This document shows positions 26,514-34,375 of a stretch of 64,000 nt of DNA, piece after piece. Position 1 is the stretch's first letter. The number at the start of each line of letters is the position of its first letter. A program made the position numbers and the translations under genes. The stretch covers positions 134,811-198,810 of the forward strand of contig CAYWYR010000002.1 in the NCBI GenBank assembly GCA_964462685.1, given 5' to 3'. The DNA is from CAYWYR01 sp964462685. Its GTDB lineage: Bacteria > Bacteroidota > Ignavibacteria > Kapaibacteriales > UBA2268. Below the pieces are notes generated by a model that was given only the letters and a program-made list of their open reading frames with translations, had not been told where the DNA came from and made no database searches.

Positions 26514-27422
26514 TTAATTCGATTTTACAGTTGTTTCATTAATGAGCTTTTCAAAATCCTGTGGTTCCAGCAAATACTTTGTGCCACAGAACTGGCATAC
26601 AAGCTCGTTCTGCCCTTCTTTTTGCATATCTTTCAAATCATGAGGGCTAAGTGTTGTCAGTTTATCGATAAACCTATCCTTTGTACATCTACAGAAAAAA
26701 TCTACTTGGCTGGTTTTGGTTTCAGCAAATTCAAAAGGAAGTATATCTTCAAGAATATCCAATGGTCTATCATCGGATTTTAGGTAATCAGTGATATTGC
26801 CGAGCTGCCTTACCGCTTCGTCAACCCTTTCGATTTCTGTTTCATCTGCCCCTGGCAAAGCCTGCACCAACAAACCACCGGATAGATCGATAAATCCCTT
26901 ATCATTCATGATAGTATCGATAAGTATAGCTGTCGGTATCTGTTCGGATTGCAGATAATAATGTGCTATATCCTTTGCTATATCACCTGTTGCGATAGGG
27001 ACTATTCCAGTTATTGGCTCCGGCTCATTATATAGTACTCTGCTCACCTTTAACAAGCCTATACCGATAGCCTCATCAAAATGAGAAATCTCTTCAATTG
27101 ACTTTTCTCTATTATAAGCTACAAAACCCCTTACTTCCCCTATCTGAGAAGCTTCAGAGTATATTCTGGCTACCGGTCCGTTACCTTCGGTTTCCACTAC
27201 TATTCTTTCCTGCCCTTTCAGTGTGCTAGAAATAAGTGTTGCAGCAGTAATATTTTTGGACAGAAGATAAGCAGACACCGTGTCGAGGCCGTGTTTTTCC
27301 TGTGCTGTGCGAGTGGTATTGGAGTTCTTCACGAAAGAAGCGCGGAACATACCATCTTTGGAAAGGACGGAGCGTACCCTGTCTCTGTTCTCGAAACTCT
27401 TTATAAGTTCTTCTCTGTTCAT
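26514..27422 (-). CDS. hslO: Redox-regulated chaperone Hsp33
   Basis: Holdase chaperone switched on by oxidation. The 302 residues have the Hsp33 plan: N-terminal domain with DGMFRASFVKNSNTTRTAQEKHG, then LTGKGQ-like LKGQERIVVET, and the C-terminal zinc switch with FFCRCTKDRF (CxC) and CQFCGTKY (CxxC), all four ligands present. A GTG two codons upstream (27426-27428) is also in frame; the ATG at 27420-27422 is preferred for the GGTGA shortly before it. The sucC terminator U-run ends 16 nt upstream, leaving no room for a separate promoter after it. Confidence 0.95.
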   Translation of the reverse strand: MNREELIKSFENRDRVRSVLSKDGMFRASFVKNSNTTRTAQEKHGLDTVSAYLLSKNITAATLISSTLKGQERIVVETEGNGPVARIYSEASQIGEVRGFVAYNREKSIEEISHFDEAIGIGLLKVSRVLYNEPEPITGIVPIATGDIAKDIAHYYLQSEQIPTAILIDTIMNDKGFIDLSGGLLVQALPGADETEIERVDEAVRQLGNITDYLKSDDRPLDILEDILPFEFAETKTSQVDFFCRCTKDRFIDKLTTLSPHDLKDMQKEGQNELVCQFCGTKYLLEPQDFEKLINETTVKSN

Positions 27423-27438
27423 TATCACCAGACTTTAT

Positions 27439-27481
27439 AAAAAAATAATCGTCTACACCATAGATAAGTATAGACGATTAT
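27439..27481 (-). terminator. Terminator between sucC and hslO
   Basis: ATAATCGTCTA and TAGACGATTAT (27445-27455 and 27471-27481) form an 11-bp stem, followed on the minus strand by a run of seven U (27445-27439). It lies 22 nt after the sucC stop and 16 nt before hslO. Confidence 0.85.
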
Positions 27482-27502
27482 GAAGATATGATTGTTATTT
27501 AT

Positions 27503-28741
27503 TTAGGCAGCTACAACTTCTGAAACCTTAGCCGATGCATCTTGGAAGTTTTTGGCTACTTTGAACTCTAGGTCTGATTTATCAAGAATATCAGCGGCAA
27601 GTTCAGCGTTAGTGCCATCCAGCCTTACTATCACAGGTATATCTACCTCTACGGTATTCAATGCCTGTATAATACCTTCGGCTACTCTATCGCATCTTAC
27701 GATACCGCCGAAGATGTTTATAAGCACTGCTTTTACATCTTCATCGCTCATCATTATCCTGAAGGCGTTGGCGATTCTCTCTACGTTTGCCCCACCACCT
27801 ACATCCAGGAAGTTAGCGGGCTTACCGCCGGATAGTTGGATCATATCCATAGTTGCCATAGCCAAGCCAGCACCGTTGACCATACACCCGACGTTACCAT
27901 CAAGCTTGATATAATTCAGATTGTATTTAGCAGCTTCAAGTTCTAGCGGGTCCTCTTCAGATTCATCTTTAAGGTCTGACCAGTAAGGATGTCTGTATTC
28001 TGCGTTATCATCGAAGTTCATTTTGCAGTCAAGAGCGATAACCTCACCGTCTTTTGTGATAACAAGTGGGTTGATCTCAAGCATAGAGCAATCAAGCTCA
28101 TTATATGCTTTTTCAAGCTTAGTGATGAACTTAAGAAAGTTTTTGAAAGCTTTACCTTCAAGGCCAAGGCCGAAAGCCAGTTCACGGGCTTGATATCCTT
28201 GAAATCCGATAGCCGGATCAACATCGAGTTTGATGATCTTATCAGGTGTTTTCTCAGCGACCTCTTCAATCTCAACCCCACCTTCGGTAGAAGCCATGAT
28301 AAGATTGCGACCGGTTTCGCGGTTGAGAAGCATTGAAAGATAGAATTCTTTGTCGATATCAGCTCCATCCTCAATAAGCATTCTGTTTACTATCGAGCCT
28401 GATTCGCCAGTTTGGATAGTCACGAGCTTTTGACCGAAAGTAGCGTCAGCTATGTCATGTGCTTGCTGAGCCAAATCATCACCAAACAGTACGGTAACAC
28501 CTTTTACAACCTTACCGTTGATTTGATTTTTCTCACCAGTCTCAGGATTTTCTACAGATCCTTTGCCTCGGCCACCGGCATGTATCTGAGATTTGATAAC
28601 GATTACTTTTGAGCCTTCGTCAACGAATTGCTCTTTAGCTACTTTTTTGGCTTCATCGGCACTGAAAACCACCTGTGACTTCAAAACAGGTACATCGTAT
28701 TTTTTCAGAAGTTCCTTAGCCTGATGCTCATGAATGTTCAT
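27503..28741 (-). CDS. sucC: Succinyl-CoA synthetase beta subunit
   Basis: ATP-grasp subunit of the citric-acid-cycle ligase that interconverts succinyl-CoA and succinate with ATP or GTP synthesis. It has 412 residues, slightly longer than E. coli SucC. The N-terminus MNIHEHQAKELLKKYDVP, the HAGGRGKG nucleotide-binding loop (about 53-60), LEINPL and the C-terminal NIFGGIVRCDRVAEGI segment are family hallmarks. The alpha subunit gene is not adjacent. A terminator follows. Confidence 0.97.
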   Translation of the reverse strand: MNIHEHQAKELLKKYDVPVLKSQVVFSADEAKKVAKEQFVDEGSKVIVIKSQIHAGGRGKGSVENPETGEKNQINGKVVKGVTVLFGDDLAQQAHDIADATFGQKLVTIQTGESGSIVNRMLIEDGADIDKEFYLSMLLNRETGRNLIMASTEGGVEIEEVAEKTPDKIIKLDVDPAIGFQGYQARELAFGLGLEGKAFKNFLKFITKLEKAYNELDCSMLEINPLVITKDGEVIALDCKMNFDDNAEYRHPYWSDLKDESEEDPLELEAAKYNLNYIKLDGNVGCMVNGAGLAMATMDMIQLSGGKPANFLDVGGGANVERIANAFRIMMSDEDVKAVLINIFGGIVRCDRVAEGIIQALNTVEVDIPVIVRLDGTNAELAADILDKSDLEFKVAKNFQDASAKVSEVVAA

Positions 28742-28950
28742 ACTATCTCACTTTGTCAGTTTATACATATTACATTGATACAAAATTAATAAATAATGTT
28801 GCTCCAATGGCATATCTGCTACCCTGATATAGATAGATAATATCCACAATATCAGGAAGTAGTATAAATTTAAGTGTAGATGGGCTCAACAATAACAGAA
28901 TAGATTTCGTTTCGTCAATATATAAAAACGTAAACAATAAGGATAATTTA

Positions 28951-29794
28951 ATGGATAGAATGGAATATATGAGACGTTCGATGGGGAGCGAGCAAGGGCT
29001 GGATTACACCAGATCGCTCGGTTTTCAGGATCAACAAGCTCTGGAGAAAAGCCGCTCCGCCTTTATGAGTAAAGTATATACATGGATGACCGGTGGATTG
29101 CTACTTACAGCAGGGGTATCATGGTGGGCACTGGAAAGTCAGTTTTATTTAGCCCTATCACCATATTATCTGTTTATCNNNNNNNNNNNNNNNNNNNNNN
29201 NNNNNNNNNNNNNNNNNNNNNNNNNNNNNNNNNNNNNNNNNNNNNNNNNNNNNNNNNNNNNNNNNNNNNNNNNNNNNNNNNNNNNGCACTTTAGGTTTGG
29301 TGTTTTTTCTATCTGCTAGAATAGAGAAGATGTCAGTAACCGCGGCTATGGCTTCATTTTTATTATATGCCGGAGTAAACGGACTCTTGATGTCGGTGAT
29401 ACTTGCATATTACCCAACAGATGCGATAACAAATGCTTTTGTGGTATCGGCTGGAGCATTTGCGGCTTTATCCTTGTATGGATATACTACAAAGCGGGAC
29501 TTGAGCGCTGTTGGTAAGTTTATGTTCATTGGTTTGGTAGGTATAATACTGGCTTCGATAGTCAATATGTTTGCAGGTTCTATGGCGCTTGACTGGACGA
29601 TAACAATACTTGGCGTTCTGATTTTCGCTGGTTTGACGGCATACGATACGCAAAGGCTCCGCAATATGCATGATGTAATGGAAAAAGGTAAGGATATAGC
29701 CACGAAAGCGGCCATTATCGGGGCGCTGGCATTATATCTTGACTTCATCAATCTGTTCTTGTTCATCCTTAGGATATTCGGGAACAGGGACTGA
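28951..29794 (+). CDS. Bax inhibitor-1/YccA family membrane protein, interrupted by an assembly gap
   Basis: Multi-pass inner-membrane protein of the BI-1/UPF0005 family, in bacteria linked to membrane-protein quality control through FtsH or to calcium leak. The first 76 codons (28951-29178) end in the second helix, and the downstream part (29286-29794) resumes with LGLVFFLSARIEKMS, the family segment that normally follows that helix closely; the tail has FAGLTAYDTQRLRNM and ALALYLDFINLFLFILRIFGNRD, a clear BI-1 signature. The two parts are in different frames across the 107 Ns, so the gap length is not real in frame terms. The N-terminus is long (about 40 residues before helix 1). SD AAGGA precedes the ATG. 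Terminator at 29827. Confidence 0.9.
29179..29285. other. Assembly gap of 107 Ns inside the BI-1 gene
   Basis: Positions 29179-29285 are N. Flanking reading frames differ by one position (28951 frame against 29288 frame), so the true missing length is not 107 modulo 3. Confidence 0.99.
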
Positions 29795-29826
29795 TCTCAA
29801 AAAAATTTGAAGCGGTTATTAATAGT

Positions 29827-29860
29827 GCCTTCCTTTGTATATGAGGAGGGCATTTTTTTT
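29827..29860 (+). terminator. Intrinsic terminator after the BI-1 gene
   Basis: GCCTTCCT (29827-29834) pairs with AGGAGGGC (29844-29851) apart from one G-T wobble, followed by A and eight Ts (29853-29860). Confidence 0.9.
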
Positions 29861-29873
29861 AGTGGTATTTTTA

Positions 29874-29895
29874 TCTTACACTTAGGCGGGCTCAG
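29874..29895 (+). repeat. 22-bp direct repeat, left copy
   Basis: The 22 bases 29874-29895 (TCTTACACTTAGG followed by CGGGCTCAG) recur exactly at 30060-30081, 186 bp away, flanking the palindromic element at 29914. Confidence 0.9.
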
Positions 29896-29913
29896 AGACC
29901 GACTTTATTTGTT

Positions 29914-30042
29914 TGTCATTCAGAGGGAGTGTAGCGACCGAAGAATCTCTGTAGGCTTGTTCTTTGGGGTGATGGGGCAAGCAATAGGTTTTAACGCAAT
30001 AGAGATTCTTCACCGCTCGCTGTGCTCGGGTTCTGAATGACG
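29914..30042. repeat. Imperfect palindromic (MITE-like) element
   Basis: Left arm 29914-29950 begins GTCATTCAGA and ends GAAGAATCTCT. The right arm 30001-30041 is its reverse complement with a few mismatches and small indels, and ends TTCTGAATGACG. About 50 nt separate the arms. A run of nine Gs and a CTGGGTGTG stretch lead to the second 22-bp repeat. The arm sequence resembles the palindromic 'GTCATTC...GAAGAATCTC' interspersed repeats common in this group of bacteria. No coding sequence is seen. Confidence 0.8.
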
Positions 30043-30059
30043 GGGGGGGGCTGGGTGTG

Positions 30060-30081
30060 TCTTACACTTAGGCGGGCTCAG
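30060..30081 (+). repeat. 22-bp direct repeat, right copy
   Basis: Identical to 29874-29895. Further sequence to 30136 is non-coding; the minus-strand transferase ends at 30137. Confidence 0.9.
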
Positions 30082-30136
30082 TGTGACACGTGCTTGGGAT
30101 GACGGGGGTTGCTAATCTGCAAATTAATAGTAAGAT

Positions 30137-31624
30137 TTAGTAAGCGCCGCGGCCAGTAACAACAACCATTACGGTTTTTGCCAAGATGTAGAAATCTAAG
30201 AAAAGAGACCAGTTACGTATATAATATACGTCTGTGTTCGCTCTTTCTTCGAAGCTGGAGTCAGCTCTGTTGGTTACCTGCCATAGCCCGGAAAGCCCGG
30301 GTTTGACTTTCAGAATAAACTCGTCATTACCACCCATTTTGGTTTTTTCCCACGGCATATATGCGCGGGGGCCAACCAGGCTCATTTCGCCCGTTATCAC
30401 ATGGAAAAACTGAGGCAGTTCATCAAGGCTGAATTTTCTCAGAAGCCTGCCCACCCTAGTAAGTCTTGGGTCTTTACGAAGTTTATGATACTTATCATAC
30501 TCCTCTTTCATTTCCGGGCAGCTATTGAGTATCTGCTCTAATCTTTCTTCAGCATCTACATGCATAGTCCTGAATTTGAGCATGCGGAAACGTTTGTCGT
30601 TCTTACCCATTCTTTCTTGGCGGAAGAATATACCACCGCGGGAATCAAGCATTATAAGAAGGCTGATAACAATAAACAGAGGCATAGACATTATGCAGAG
30701 GAATGAGCCTACTAATATATCCACAATGCGCTTCTTGAAAGCAGAGCGGCGCCTAAGTAGTTTTTGTTGTACTTCCAGACCAAATATACCACCTATATCA
30801 CGGGGAGCAACCCAAAGGTTGCTGACACCATAAAGATCGGGGATAATGATCATGTGTTCGAAGAAAGAACCGTAGGTATCAACGATATTTCTCTGCATTT
30901 CCCTTTGGGCACGTGGCATTGCAACAATAGCTGTATCAATATCAAGTGCTTTTGCTAGATCGGGTATTGATTTTGTACCACCGACAATAGGAACGTCATT
31001 CTGATAGCCCCACATATCAGCGTTATCATCAACAGCTAATAGCGGTTTGAGACCAATATGGGGATGCTTTTTGAGTGTTTCGATTATCTGCATTCCAGAA
31101 TTTCCGGAACCGATTACCATTACCTGCATTCCCCACCATTTTTTACTGGAATTAAATTTCCTTATAAGGTGGCGGCAAAACGGTATTGTAACAAGAGAGA
31201 AAAGCCAGGAGAGCATGAAAATCAGTCGGGAATAGTCCCACGTGCTTTTTCCTAGAAATGTAATCGCGCCGAGTACAGCGAATATAAATGTGCTGGAAAT
31301 AGTGATATTTTTAAGTTCTTCTACCGAGTCCATACCGAAGCCAGGATACAGGCCTCTTAGATAAAAAGAAACCATAAAGACAGGAAGAATACCGAGAATC
31401 AGGGTAAGGGTATTGGTGATCGGTTCGGCACTCTCAATTACGTAATGTCTTATAACCGCACTGATAAATACAGATAAAAATACAGCGAAAGTATCACCGG
31501 AGGCTAAAAGCAATGACGCTTTAACCGAATTAGGCGAGGGAGACAACCTTCCGGAGATTTTATCTGACTCCTGAGTGGGATTGCCAACTATATGTGTAAG
31601 TTCTTTAAGTGTAATATTATCCAT
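30137..31624 (-). CDS. Undecaprenyl-phosphate sugar-1-phosphate transferase (WbaP/ExoY/WcaJ type)
   Basis: Starts surface-polysaccharide repeat units by moving a sugar-1-phosphate onto undecaprenyl phosphate. 495 residues: four N-terminal helices (about 32-150), a Rossmann-like CoA-binding-type domain (GGMQVMVIGSGNSGMQII, about 165-290), a fifth helix (about 306-329), then the catalytic domain with FRQERMGKND, FRMLKFRTMHVDAE, LRKFSLDELPQF and GEMSLVGPRAYMPWE. The Asp-Glu pair in LDELPQ is the catalytic centre. The C-terminus ends LAKTVMVVVTGRGAY. No adjacent glycan operon is visible; the flippase at 16261 is a plausible later partner. Confidence 0.93.
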   Translation of the reverse strand: MDNITLKELTHIVGNPTQESDKISGRLSPSPNSVKASLLLASGDTFAVFLSVFISAVIRHYVIESAEPITNTLTLILGILPVFMVSFYLRGLYPGFGMDSVEELKNITISSTFIFAVLGAITFLGKSTWDYSRLIFMLSWLFSLVTIPFCRHLIRKFNSSKKWWGMQVMVIGSGNSGMQIIETLKKHPHIGLKPLLAVDDNADMWGYQNDVPIVGGTKSIPDLAKALDIDTAIVAMPRAQREMQRNIVDTYGSFFEHMIIIPDLYGVSNLWVAPRDIGGIFGLEVQQKLLRRRSAFKKRIVDILVGSFLCIMSMPLFIVISLLIMLDSRGGIFFRQERMGKNDKRFRMLKFRTMHVDAEERLEQILNSCPEMKEEYDKYHKLRKDPRLTRVGRLLRKFSLDELPQFFHVITGEMSLVGPRAYMPWEKTKMGGNDEFILKVKPGLSGLWQVTNRADSSFEERANTDVYYIRNWSLFLDFYILAKTVMVVVTGRGAY

Positions 31625-32084
31625 CTTTACCGTGGGGCATGTGATACAATACGAATTAAGTACTGCATTTTCTATAAGCCTATCCTGCTAAAATTATAAA
31701 TCGTTGACAGGTTAACTTTTTACTCTAGAATCACACATTTTATGCCACAATTATTCGTAGCTCGCAAAAATAGCATATATACACAACTATTGCAATTATG
31801 TGAGTTTAGAGGTTAACTAGTAGAGAAGCTTATTTTATACCTAAAGTAATATTGATGGATATGAGAGGAATAGGTATAGAAGATGGTATAAGCTATTGGC
31901 TGGATTTGTTTTCGATTTTTGACTTGGATTAACATACGTAAAGATAATGATATTACCAAATATTTTTATATATATTTTTGTGAGATCTGTATTTGAATAG
32001 GTCACTGTGGAATTGGATCGCTATTGCTACTCTTTGGTCATGTCTTATATTTTGACAGGCTCAGGCACCGATACGGAATGTAAT
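31625..32084. other. Non-coding stretch of 460 bp
   Basis: AT-rich, with no ORF showing protein-like sequence, no tRNA fold and no strong terminator. It holds the promoter region of the sugar transferase and, at about 32040-32070, a degenerate relative of the 22-bp repeat seen at 29874 (TCTTATATTTTGACAGGCTCAG; roughly 16 of 22 positions agree, by eye). Confidence 0.7.
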
Positions 32085-32855
32085 TTATCTATGTATTCCT
32101 CGTTTTGAGCTTTCGATAAATTCAATAATCTGTTTTACGTATCTATTCGAGTAGTCACCGGTTTTCTTGATCTGTTCTAAACCGTCGGTAGTATTAAGGC
32201 CTTTCCGGAGTAAGGTATCGTAGAATCTATCTATTATGATGATTTCTTCGTTGGTGAAGCCGCGCCGTTTAAGTCCTATTTTGTTGATACCTTCAACAAC
32301 CGGGGGGTTTTTGCCTACTAAAGTAAAAGGTGATACATCCTTGACTATTTTTACATCGGCACCTACCATTGAATGATCTCCTACCCTGCAAAACTGGTGT
32401 ACTTTTGTAACGCCACCTAGTACTACCCAATCCCCTATCTCTACATGGCCACCAAGCTGGGTAGCATTCGCCATTACGACATTGTTTCCGATAACGCAGT
32501 CATGTGCTACATGGCAATATGTCATAATCAGGCAGTCTTTGCCTACTATGGTAGTTCCGCTAGCTTCTGTACCTCGGTTAACTGTAGCAAATTCTCTAAT
32601 TACAGTATGATCACCTATCACAACTGTTGTCGGCGTGTCTTTGAATTTGAGATCCTGCGGTTCGGTTCCTAGTACAGCATGGCTGTGTACTTTAACTCCT
32701 TTACCGATTATAGTACCGCGAGCTATCACCGCATGGCTTCTTATCTCGCAGTCATCGCCGACTACAGTACCCGGTTCTATAATAGCATAAGGTCCAATAT
32801 CGACGTTGTTTCCTATTTGGGCGTCGCCACTTACTACTGCTCTGCTATCGATCAT
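32085..32855 (-). CDS. lpxA: UDP-N-acetylglucosamine acyltransferase LpxA
   Basis: First step of lipid A synthesis: transfers a 3-hydroxyacyl chain from ACP to UDP-GlcNAc. 256 residues of left-handed beta-helix hexapeptide repeats (IGNNVDIGPYAIIEPG and similar), then a short helical tail. The catalytic-His segment CHVAHDCVIGNNVVMAN and GGHVEIGDWVVLGGVTKVHQFCRVG are family signatures. It follows the lpxC/fabZ fusion with a 2-nt gap, as in most FCB-group genomes. Start ATG 32853-32855. Confidence 0.97.
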   Translation of the reverse strand: MIDSRAVVSGDAQIGNNVDIGPYAIIEPGTVVGDDCEIRSHAVIARGTIIGKGVKVHSHAVLGTEPQDLKFKDTPTTVVIGDHTVIREFATVNRGTEASGTTIVGKDCLIMTYCHVAHDCVIGNNVVMANATQLGGHVEIGDWVVLGGVTKVHQFCRVGDHSMVGADVKIVKDVSPFTLVGKNPPVVEGINKIGLKRRGFTNEEIIIIDRFYDTLLRKGLNTTDGLEQIKKTGDYSNRYVKQIIEFIESSKRGIHR

Positions 32856-32857
32856 AA

Positions 32858-34267
32858 TTAAGAATCCACCTTATCCACTAATGCCGCCTGCAGATCAGCT
32901 TCCGCCACGACAGCGCCAGCAACATGTGCTTTTGCTTTGAAAGAAAATGTATTGAACCTTTTACGTACAAGTTTTACTTCGAAAACGAGTTGATCCCCAG
33001 GGGTGACAGGAATTCTGAACTTAGCGTTATTTATACCCATAAACATAGCAAGTTTCCCTTTTAATCCATCCCCTTCAGCTTGAAGGATATGGATGCCGCC
33101 AGTCTGTGCCATAGCTTCAAGCAATAGCACTCCAGGCATTACTGGCCGTCCTGGGAAATGGCCTTGGAAAAACTGTTCGTTTATCGTAACGTTTTTTAAG
33201 CCATAAATAGTCTCGGTTTCCTCATCATAGCCAAGTATTCTATCAACCATAAGGAAAGGATATCTATGAGGCAAAATATCCATTACCTCTTCAATTCGAT
33301 ACTGAATATCTTTTGATTTCTGGGGATCGAATTTTTTCTTTTTAGATAACTCCAGATACTGCTTTCTGAGCTTTTTTGCAAGCTCAATGTTGGAAGCATG
33401 ACCTGGCCTGGCAGCTAATATCTGACCTTTGATCGGGATACCAACAAGCGCAAGATCACCGATAATATCCAGAAGTTTGTGTCTTGCAGGTTCATTTTTA
33501 AATCTTAGTTCGGTATCGTTGAAGATACCATTACTTCCTCGCTGAGGTAGCTTATCTAACTTGAATATTTCTTTTAATTTGCCGAGTTCAGAATCCGTTA
33601 TCGGTTTATCCTCGATAACGACGGCATTATCGAGCCTGCCGCCTTTTATCAGGTCATTATCATAAAGGGTCTCAACCTCAGTGAGGAAGCAAAAAGTCCT
33701 AGCTCGGGAAAACTCCGGAACAAATTCGTTGTCGAAATCAAAAAGGCCTGTATGCTGGCTACCGAGCGCTGGATTGTCATAATCCACCATTACGGTAAGC
33801 CTATAATCATCATTCGGAAGGGCTACCAGATCCACACCCTTTTCGTCATTAATATAGCGTTCGATTTTAGCGATTTCGAAGTATTCCCTGTCAGCATCTT
33901 GCTCTACCCTACCGGCTTGCATTAGTGCGTCAACATAAGGCTGGGCAGAACCGTCACCTACGGGCGGCTCATTAGCTGATAATTCAATCAGGCAATTATC
34001 TATCTGAAGGCCAACCAAGGCGGCGAGTACGTGTTCAACAGTATGTATCTCGATGCCATCCCTACCGATTGTAGTACCACGAGATAGATCGACAACATTA
34101 TCCACTAAGGCGTCGATAGGCTCCATATCATCAATATCGGAGCGGGTAAACTTATAACCATGCCCGATCTCTGCAGGATGGAATGTGATAGTGGAATCGT
34201 TACCGGTGTGAAGACCGATACCTGAGAAAGATATACTTTTGGTAATTGTATGCTGCTTTGTCGTCAT
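32858..34267 (-). CDS. lpxC/fabZ: LpxC-FabZ bifunctional fusion
   Basis: The N-terminal part (about 1-305) is the zinc-dependent UDP-3-O-acyl-GlcNAc deacetylase of lipid A synthesis, with HTVEHVLAAL (zinc ligand His), DIIGDLALVG and the ARPGHASN active-site segment. The C-terminal part (about 320-469) is a (3R)-hydroxyacyl-ACP dehydratase with ILPHRYPFLMVDRI (catalytic His) and VMPGVLLLEAMAQTGG (catalytic Glu). The fusion is characteristic of Bacteroidetes/Chlorobi relatives and links the supply of hydroxyacyl chains to lipid A synthesis. Start is the ATG at 34265-34267, opposite a divergent gene 108 nt away. Confidence 0.97.
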   Translation of the reverse strand: MTTKQHTITKSISFSGIGLHTGNDSTITFHPAEIGHGYKFTRSDIDDMEPIDALVDNVVDLSRGTTIGRDGIEIHTVEHVLAALVGLQIDNCLIELSANEPPVGDGSAQPYVDALMQAGRVEQDADREYFEIAKIERYINDEKGVDLVALPNDDYRLTVMVDYDNPALGSQHTGLFDFDNEFVPEFSRARTFCFLTEVETLYDNDLIKGGRLDNAVVIEDKPITDSELGKLKEIFKLDKLPQRGSNGIFNDTELRFKNEPARHKLLDIIGDLALVGIPIKGQILAARPGHASNIELAKKLRKQYLELSKKKKFDPQKSKDIQYRIEEVMDILPHRYPFLMVDRILGYDEETETIYGLKNVTINEQFFQGHFPGRPVMPGVLLLEAMAQTGGIHILQAEGDGLKGKLAMFMGINNAKFRIPVTPGDQLVFEVKLVRKRFNTFSFKAKAHVAGAVVAEADLQAALVDKVDS

Positions 34268-34375
34268 GCGAACCGTAATTTTTAGAATTACAAAAATATA
34301 AAACTATTCCAAGATATTCCTGTACCAAGTTATATATTGATAAAATGCCTTATCTGAAAACTATGATATCTATAA

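Noticed and set aside
29914..30042. Insertion sequence
   Set aside because: No transposase and too short; the structure is only a palindrome with direct repeats.
31625..32084. Possible ncRNA or tRNA in the 460-bp gap
   Set aside because: No cloverleaf, terminator or conserved stem could be drawn by eye; only AT-rich sequence and a degenerate repeat were found.
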